Positions 58,591-64,000 of a stretch of 64,000 nucleotides of DNA are shown here, piece by piece. The stretch is from contig CM077643.1 of the NCBI GenBank assembly GCA_039707465.1, positions 201,835,605 to 201,899,604 on the forward strand. Reading direction: 5' to 3'. The translations under genes were made by a program, and so were the position numbers. Position 1 is the first letter of the stretch, and each line of letters begins with the position of its first letter. The stretch is from Rhabdophis nuchalis. Its lineage: Eukaryota; Chordata; Lepidosauria; Squamata; Natricidae. Under the pieces are notes generated by a model. It did no database searches. It was not told where the DNA came from and saw only the letters and a program-made list of their open reading frames with translations.

Positions 58591-59795
58591 CATTCAAAGA
58601 ATCATTGTGGAGAAGATGGTCGTCTGTCTAGCCCCCCATTGGCCACGCAGATCTTGGTTTGCAGACTTGAGGGCTCTCTTGGTGGTCAGGCCTTGGAGGA
58701 TCCCTCGGGATAGGATCTCCCTCCACCAGGGGTCACCCAGACCCACAGTGGTTCCAGTCGACCGCCTGGTGCTTGAGCGGAGCGTCCTGAGGGAGGACAG
58801 CTATTCCTCCAAGGTCATACAGACGATTCAGGCCTGTAGACAGCCCTCCACTGAGCGTATCTACAATTCCATCTGGCGGTCCTTTTGCTCCTGGTGTACT
58901 GGTAAGACTTTGAACCCTTCCAAGGCCACAATTCCTCAGGTTCTAGATTTTCTCCAGGAGGGCCTCGACAAGGGATTGACTCCCAACACCATCCTGATGC
59001 AACTGGCTGCTGTCTTATCCATTTTAACCTGCAGGGGTTCCCCCTTCTTGTCACAAGTGCCTATGCTGCGTTGCTTCCTTAAGGAAGTGTCCAATCTTAG
59101 ACCACTGGCAGTACATAGGTATCCCTCTTGGGATTTGCCCAAGGTCCTCGACTCCCTTACCTTTGAACCGCTGCGGGAGGTATCCCTAAGATTCCTTACC
59201 TTGAAAGTCTCGTTCCTTGTGGCCATCACCTCTGCGTGGAGAATCTCCAAGCTCCAGGCTTTATCTGTGAAAGACGACCTCTGTGTGTTCCACAAGGATC
59301 GGGTCGTTTTGAGGTTGGTCCCCTCCTTCATACCCAAGGTGCGCTCCTGTTTCCACCGGACTCAAGAACTGGTTTTGCCAAATTTCTGTCCATTCCCCAC
59401 TCATCCTTTGGAGCATAGGTGGCACACCTTGGATGTGAGGAGGGCTCTCAGAATCTATCTCATAAGGACATTGCCCTTTAGAGCTTTGGAATCACTTTTT
59501 GTGTCTTTCCAGCCTTCGTCTCAGGAAAAGGTTTCCTCAGTCATTATAGGTCGTTGGCTAAGAGCATGCATTGCTCTGGCTTACCAGTCCCACTTTACAG
59601 TGGCACCAGGGCGATTGACTGCACATTCCAACAGAAGTGTGGCTACTTTGGCTGCTTGGGCGGCACAGGCTTTTCTCCAAGAAATCTGTAGGGCGGCCAC
59701 TTGGGCTAGCCATTGCCTTTCATTCGCCACTATAAGTTGGACTCCTTTGCCTCTGCAGAAGCGGCCTTTGGCCGCAGAGTTCTCCAATCGGTTGT
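58590..59795 (+). pseudogene. DIRS tyrosine recombinase
   Basis: The frame from 58590 opens with VIQRIIVEKMVVCLAPHW and PRRSWFADLRALLVV, the conserved linker. The recombinase follows. STERIYNSIWRSFCSWC and PNTILMQLAAVLSILTCRG form the N-terminal helical part. SFLVAITSAWRISKLQALSV carries the first catalytic Arg. LTAHSNRSVATLAAWAAQAF carries the His-x-x-Arg pair. The Tyr is expected in the HYKLDSF motif, which is present at 59728-59748 but two phases off, so a shift near 59715 removes it from the long frame. The enzyme would insert circular DIRS DNA without target duplication. It runs into the internal complementary region. Confidence 0.92.
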
Positions 59796-59865
59796 AAGAG
59801 CCAAGCCAGTCTCGAACCAGTCATGATTCCCTCCCTGGGACACCTCCATCTTTGATACGTCCCAA

Positions 59866-59951
59866 CCTAGATGCTGCCTCCACCACTATGGAGAAAGAGC
59901 GTTGGTTCTTACCTGAGACGCATCTTTTCATAGGGTGGAGGCAGCATCTAG
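59866..59951. repeat. DIRS internal complementary region
   Basis: The first part (CCTAGATGCTGCCTCCACCA then CTATGGAGAA) is the reverse complement of the left outer end at 54879-54907. The second part (GTTGGTTCTTACCTGAGACG then CATCTTTTCATAGGGTGGAG) is the reverse complement of the right outer end at about 60216-60262. The join at about 59893-59900 marks the circle junction. Confidence 0.93.
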
Positions 59952-60116
59952 TCCCTCCCTTTGTGACTGGTTGGATTATATTGACTGCAGTTTTATTTGT
60001 ATGTCTCTTGTGCCGAATTGACTGTCTTCTTTGTTAGCCATTACTACATGGATTATTCAACATGTTTAACCAGACTGTACTGTACTTCTTTCTGAGCAAA
60101 ACGCATCAACTTCGTC

Positions 60117-60266
60117 GAAAACTGGGTCTGCCTAGTGACGAGGGCGGGACTTAAACTTTGTTCCAAACTCAGTTGTCCAATGAGTGGATGAAGGTTTAAC
60201 CCAACCTAACCTAGATGCTGCCTCCACCCTATGAGAAGATGCGTCTCAGGTAAGAACCAATGCGCT
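60117..60266. repeat. DIRS right inverted terminal repeat and outer end
   Basis: GAAAACTGGGTCTGCCTAG, GAGGGCGGGACTTAAACTTT and AACCCAACCTAACCTAG complement the left repeat. The outer 45 bases (CCCTATGAGAAGATGCGTC, AGGTAAGAACCAATGCG) are not in the left repeat and are matched only by the internal complementary region. Confidence 0.93.
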
Positions 60267-62689
60267 TTTTAAATATATTTTACTGCTGTTAACTTTTAGC
60301 CTCTGAGCATCACCTGTGATGGTAAAGTGAGATATAAATGAAATTAGAAAGAAAGAAGTTGATTTCAAACATTTCATTCATTGTACAGTGATGGAAAAAT
60401 ATAACCTCTTCAAGGAAATTCTCAAGAAAGTAATTTAATTTAAATTATTAATTAAATTGAGTTGTAATGGTTGCCTCCTCTAGAAGACTATGGGTGACTT
60501 ACAAAACTTTTCCAAAAAGCTTACAAAGACCAACCTAAGACAATAAATGATACTATTTTTCATTGTCTTCTAATGACTAATTTCTCAAAGAATAATTATT
60601 TTGTCCAAGACCCATATAAGACTTGAATATATTTTTCACATGACATCAATGGTCAAGTACTAAGTATTGCAGGAGGTATCTAAATGTCTTTTTATTAAAG
60701 GACACACTGGGAAATCCAGTTTTTTTATTAGTTGATGGAGGAAAATTCAGAAAAGTTTTCATTCTGACAAGCCTAATCCTGTCCTTTCTCCACTTCTGCT
60801 CTGACAGAGACATTGCAAGATTTCAGCTTTGGCTCAGAAAGACTGAAAAGCACATTCAAACTCAATTGTTGTCTGATAGACAGCACAATGTGTTGTTCCC
60901 AAGGCCAGTCCGCTCCCTTGAAATTTGGATCACTGAAAGAATATAAGAGCTTTACATGCTATGTTTTCCAGCTTCTGGAAACAGTTACAAGCAGTTTCTA
61001 GGAAGCAGGTAAGACAGAAAAGACAAAACTCTACAAATGTGTAAGATGTAGAAAACTCCTCAAAAATGCTAAAGACCAATTGCTTCAACTTAATTCTGTT
61101 TTGAAAGATACAATTGGAGGACAGTAAGAGGACTACTTGATGCATTTCTCTAACAAAAGCTGGCTGTTTTCCCTTCATTTTTCTAAGGTCAAAATGCCAG
61201 GGCTAAAACACACCATCTAAGATTATTTCATTTTTGTAAGATGTTCATTATTAATGTTTGGTAGACAGAAAGAGAATTGGATTCTTCCACATCATGGAAT
61301 GCCACTGAAAACAAAGTCACTACTTATGAAACTCTCTAAGTTAATTGAACAGAGTTGCCACTGAATTGATAAGGACATGATCATCATTGTGAATATTGTT
61401 GCAATTGTATTTTAGAGTCTGAGAAAATTCAATATATACAATTCTATAGACCTGATTTTTCTTTTGAAAAAGAAGACAATATGGTGAAAAGCACAGTAGT
61501 GTTAGGAAATATAAAAGGTAGATAAAATCCTAATTCCCTTGCTTTTACACAATAAGTGTCTTGTTGTTACTTTTTCAATGCTTGAGTTTCAAGGATTTGA
61601 CATATTGGTAATTGTTTTCTGAATAGTTAAATGAACTCTTAGTAAAAACTGTATTTGATTCCTGCTGGAGAATGCTTTTTTTGAAGTGTTCCTGAAACAT
61701 TTTGTTAATCTTGTACTCAGCGAATGTATTGAATTGTCTGAAGCACTATAATAAAGAATTATTAAAATACAACAAACCTTGGTTGAAGTATAGTAATATC
61801 TGAATGGTTGCCTTTAATATTTTATTAAAGGAAAGGTTTCTTTTTCAATTTGAGTAGTATTTTTAAGGGTAGATAGAATCCAAATGCATCCTTCATTTTA
61901 AAATTCTCTATTCTTTTCCTTCTTCCTCTCAGTTTTAACTAAAAAGGGGGGAAAACTTTATTGTACATGTAACAGAATTAAGTGGGCTTCTTAAAGCATC
62001 AGTTTTATGGATTTCATCTTTATTTAATTTATTGTTGTTGCTTCTTCTATATTAAAAGCATCTTTCAACAACTGTGCAATTTCTACCATTAACATCACTT
62101 GAAGAATGCTTTATATCTATTGCACTTAAAATCAAGGCAATCTCAGTATTATATAAAACATAATGCATATGATGTTCTTTTGAAAGAGAAATGTAGGAGT
62201 TAAATTTAAAATATCTCACTGGAACTCTTTGTGGCATAGAATTGCTTTTATATTTATTTTTGTAAATCACCAGCCATAAAGATAATCCATAGATATTTTA
62301 CTGAAACTAAAGTAGTTACACTCATATTGTTAGACTGTCTAATCTTATTTGAAAGCAATATTGTACATATATCACTGTTGGTGATATTTTCTGATCAAGA
62401 GTTTTGGAAGAAATTGAGAAAATCAACTCTTTGATAATGAACAATATTGTTGATTTATTGTTTCTTTTTCCAAATATAATATGAGCAGAAGAAATTGATT
62501 CTTTAAGAATTGTTAGCTGCTATGTTTTATATCAAAAAAACCATGGAATACTAACCAACTACTTTTCGTGGATAAATCTATGGGTACTAAAACTCTCTTG
62601 ATTCTCTATTGTAACTTTTAATTGGACAAAACAGTATCATAGGAAAACACATTTTTTGAATCAATCTGCCTCGAATGGGCAGATCTTGA
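60267..62689. other. Unassigned AT-rich sequence
   Basis: No element or exon is recognised in 2.4 kb. Confidence 0.4.
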
Positions 62690-64000
62690 GTCAGCCATCT
62701 GGGAAGAGTTTGATCCTGTGACTCCCGAGGACATGGACAGGATGCTGGGGCGGCTGAACGCCACCACATGTTTATTGGACCCATGTCCCTCCTGGTTGGT
62801 ACTGGCCTCCCCGGAGGTTACACGAGGCTGGCTCCAGGGAATTGTCAACGCTTCTTTGAGTGAGGGGTTCCTACCGGCCGCCTTGAAAGAGGCGGTGGTG
62901 AGGCCCCTCCTCAGGAAGCCCTCCCTGGACCCGGCTGTGTTGGCCAACTACCGTCCTGTCTCCAACGTCCGCTTTCTTGCGAAGGTTGTCGAGAGTGTGG
63001 TGGCGCGGCAGCTCCCTCAGCACCTGGAGGAAACTGTCTATCTGGACTCACGCCAGTCTGGCTTCCAGCCTGGGCACAGCACAGAGATGGCATTGGTCGC
63101 GTTGGTGGATGATCTCTGGAGGGCTCGGGATAGGGGTTGTTCCTCTATCCTGGTCCTGTTAGATTTCTCAGTGGCTTTCGATACCTTTGACCATGGTATC
63201 TTGTTGCACCGGCTGGAGGGGCTGGGGCGCACCATTCTACGGTGGTTCTCATCCTTCCTCTCCGACTGGTCACTATTTGTGTTGGCAGGGGGACAGAGGT
63301 CGACGTCGAGGTGCCTCTCTTGTGGGGTACCACAGGGGTCGGTCCTCTCGCCTCTCCTGTTTAACATCTACATGAAGCCGTTGGGCGAGATCATCTGTGG
63401 TTTCGGGGTAGAGTTCCATCAGTACGTTGATGATACTCAGCTGTACATCTCTACCCCGGACCACCCCAACGATGCCGTGGAAGTGATGTCCCGGTGTCTG
63501 GAGGCCGTGCGAGTCTGGATGGGGAGAAACAGGCTCCGACTCAACCCATCCAAGACCGAGTGGTTGTGGCTTCCAGCGTCACAATATAGCCAGTTGGTAC
63601 CATTTCTGGCTATTGGGGGCGAGTCATTGGCCCCTACAGAGAGGGCTCGCAACTTGGGTGTCCTCCTGGATTCTCAGCTGTCTCTAGAAGACCATATGAC
63701 AGCCGTGGCCAGGGGGGCTTTTTATCAGGTTCGCCTGATATGCCAGTTGCGTCCCTTTCTGGATCGTGACGCTTTACGCACAGTCACTCAAGCCCTCGTA
63801 ATCTCCCGCCTGGACTACTGTAATGCTCTCTACATGGGGTTTCCCTTGAGGTGCACCCGGAGGCTCCAGCTAGTTCAGAATGCGGCCGCGCGGGGGATTC
63901 GGGGGTGTCTAGATGCTCCCACGTGACACCTCTCCTGCACGAGCTGCACTGGCTGCCTGTGGTTTTCCGGGTGCGCTTCAAGGTATTAGTAACCACCTTT
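62690..64000 (+). mobile_element. L2/CR1-L3-like LINE, copy H, cut by window end
   Basis: Plus strand. It begins at CCATCTGGGAAGAGTTTGAT, the same point as WEEFD in copy I, and continues to the window end in the ELHWLPV region. It groups with B, C and G by protein words such as LEDHMTAVARGAF and LICQLRPFLDRDALRT. The 3' end lies outside the window. Confidence 0.92.
62690..64000 (+). pseudogene. L2-like RT of copy H, one frame shift near its end
   Basis: Open without a stop from the truncated 5' end to 63926. Blocks seen are [67 protein letters not shown] and YVDDTQLYIST. The usual Tyr-Ala-Asp-Asp thus reads Tyr-Val-Asp-Asp. Motif A reads DFSVAFDTFD where relatives have [11 protein letters not shown] shift near 63900 (GATTCGGGGGTGTC region) breaks the frame just after LQLVQNAAARGI, and the downstream ELHWLPV region is in another phase. 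The endonuclease is absent because of 5' truncation. Confidence 0.88.

Larger units (their letters stand above)
54879..60266 (+). mobile_element. DIRS-type tyrosine recombinase retrotransposon
   Basis: About 5.4 kb. It contains, in order, a left inverted terminal repeat (54888-55000), a gag-like region, an RT remnant, the end of RNase H, a tyrosine recombinase, an internal complementary region (59866-59951) and a right inverted repeat (60117-60229). The repeats are inverted, and no protease or integrase is present, as in DIRS. The internal region complements both outer ends, which is the hallmark used to template a circular DNA intermediate. Coding regions carry stops, shifts, a deletion in RT/RNase H and an inserted poly(A) element, so this copy is not autonomous. 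No target duplication is expected. Confidence 0.95.

Noticed and set aside
54879..60266. Endogenous retrovirus or LTR element
   Set aside because: Terminal repeats are inverted, with an internal complementary region and a tyrosine recombinase, and without protease, integrase or envelope.

Overview
This window looks like intergenic DNA from a squamate reptile, most likely a snake. The evidence is the repeat mix. It holds a BovB/RTE LINE, CR1 LINEs with an ATTGT-type 3' tail, many L2/CR1-L3-like LINEs, tRNA-derived Sauria/Squam-type SINEs, several hAT MITE families with CAG-type ends, a reptile-type L1 ORF1, a DIRS retrotransposon and long ATCT/AAT/AAAT microsatellites. No host exon, tRNA gene, rRNA gene or bacterial-type feature could be supported. 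The species assignment is inference; the element families are read from translated motifs and terminal sequences.

Layout. 0-11 kb: a perfect hAT palindrome (495-630), CR1 pieces, a SINE, an old L2 piece, a hAT transposase remnant (about 7.5-8.5 kb, minus), and a CR1 split by a foldback element (10345-10856). 11-19 kb: two minus-strand L2 copies (11.5-13.2 and 17.3-18.6 kb) flanking an L1 ORF1 remnant (15.5-16.7 kb). 19.6-21.4 kb: a decayed Helitron Rep/helicase reading frame. 23-24.5 kb: a hAT MITE inside CR1, a SINE and an RTE-like RT tail. 24.5-31 kb: mostly unassigned AT-rich DNA that may hold conserved noncoding sequence. 31-36 kb: two MITEs and L2 copies on both strands. 36-40.4 kb: unassigned. 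40.4-43.1 kb: a hAT-type element holding an L2 copy with 703 open codons. 45-50 kb: MITE pieces and four more L2 pieces. 51.5-54.6 kb: CR1 joined to BovB. 54.9-60.3 kb: a structurally complete but internally deleted DIRS element, with inverted terminal repeats and an internal complementary region that matches both outer ends. 62.7-64 kb: a further L2 copy running off the window.

How the parts relate. The genes here are selfish ones. RT/endonuclease LINEs (L2, CR1, BovB, L1) copy themselves and probably supply enzymes to the SINEs. hAT and pogo-type transposases move the MITEs. DIRS would use a tyrosine recombinase, and the Helitron a rolling-circle Rep/helicase. The L2 copies fall into three groups, judged both by protein signatures and by matching 3' stem-loop sequences. 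Two of the longest microsatellites sit directly on L2 3' ends.

The best candidates for a second look are the DIRS architecture, the three L2 lineages with a covarying 3' hairpin, the Helitron remnant, the unidentified poly(A) insert inside the DIRS RT gene, and the pogo-type MITE with internal tandem growth. I found no clearly new biological system.
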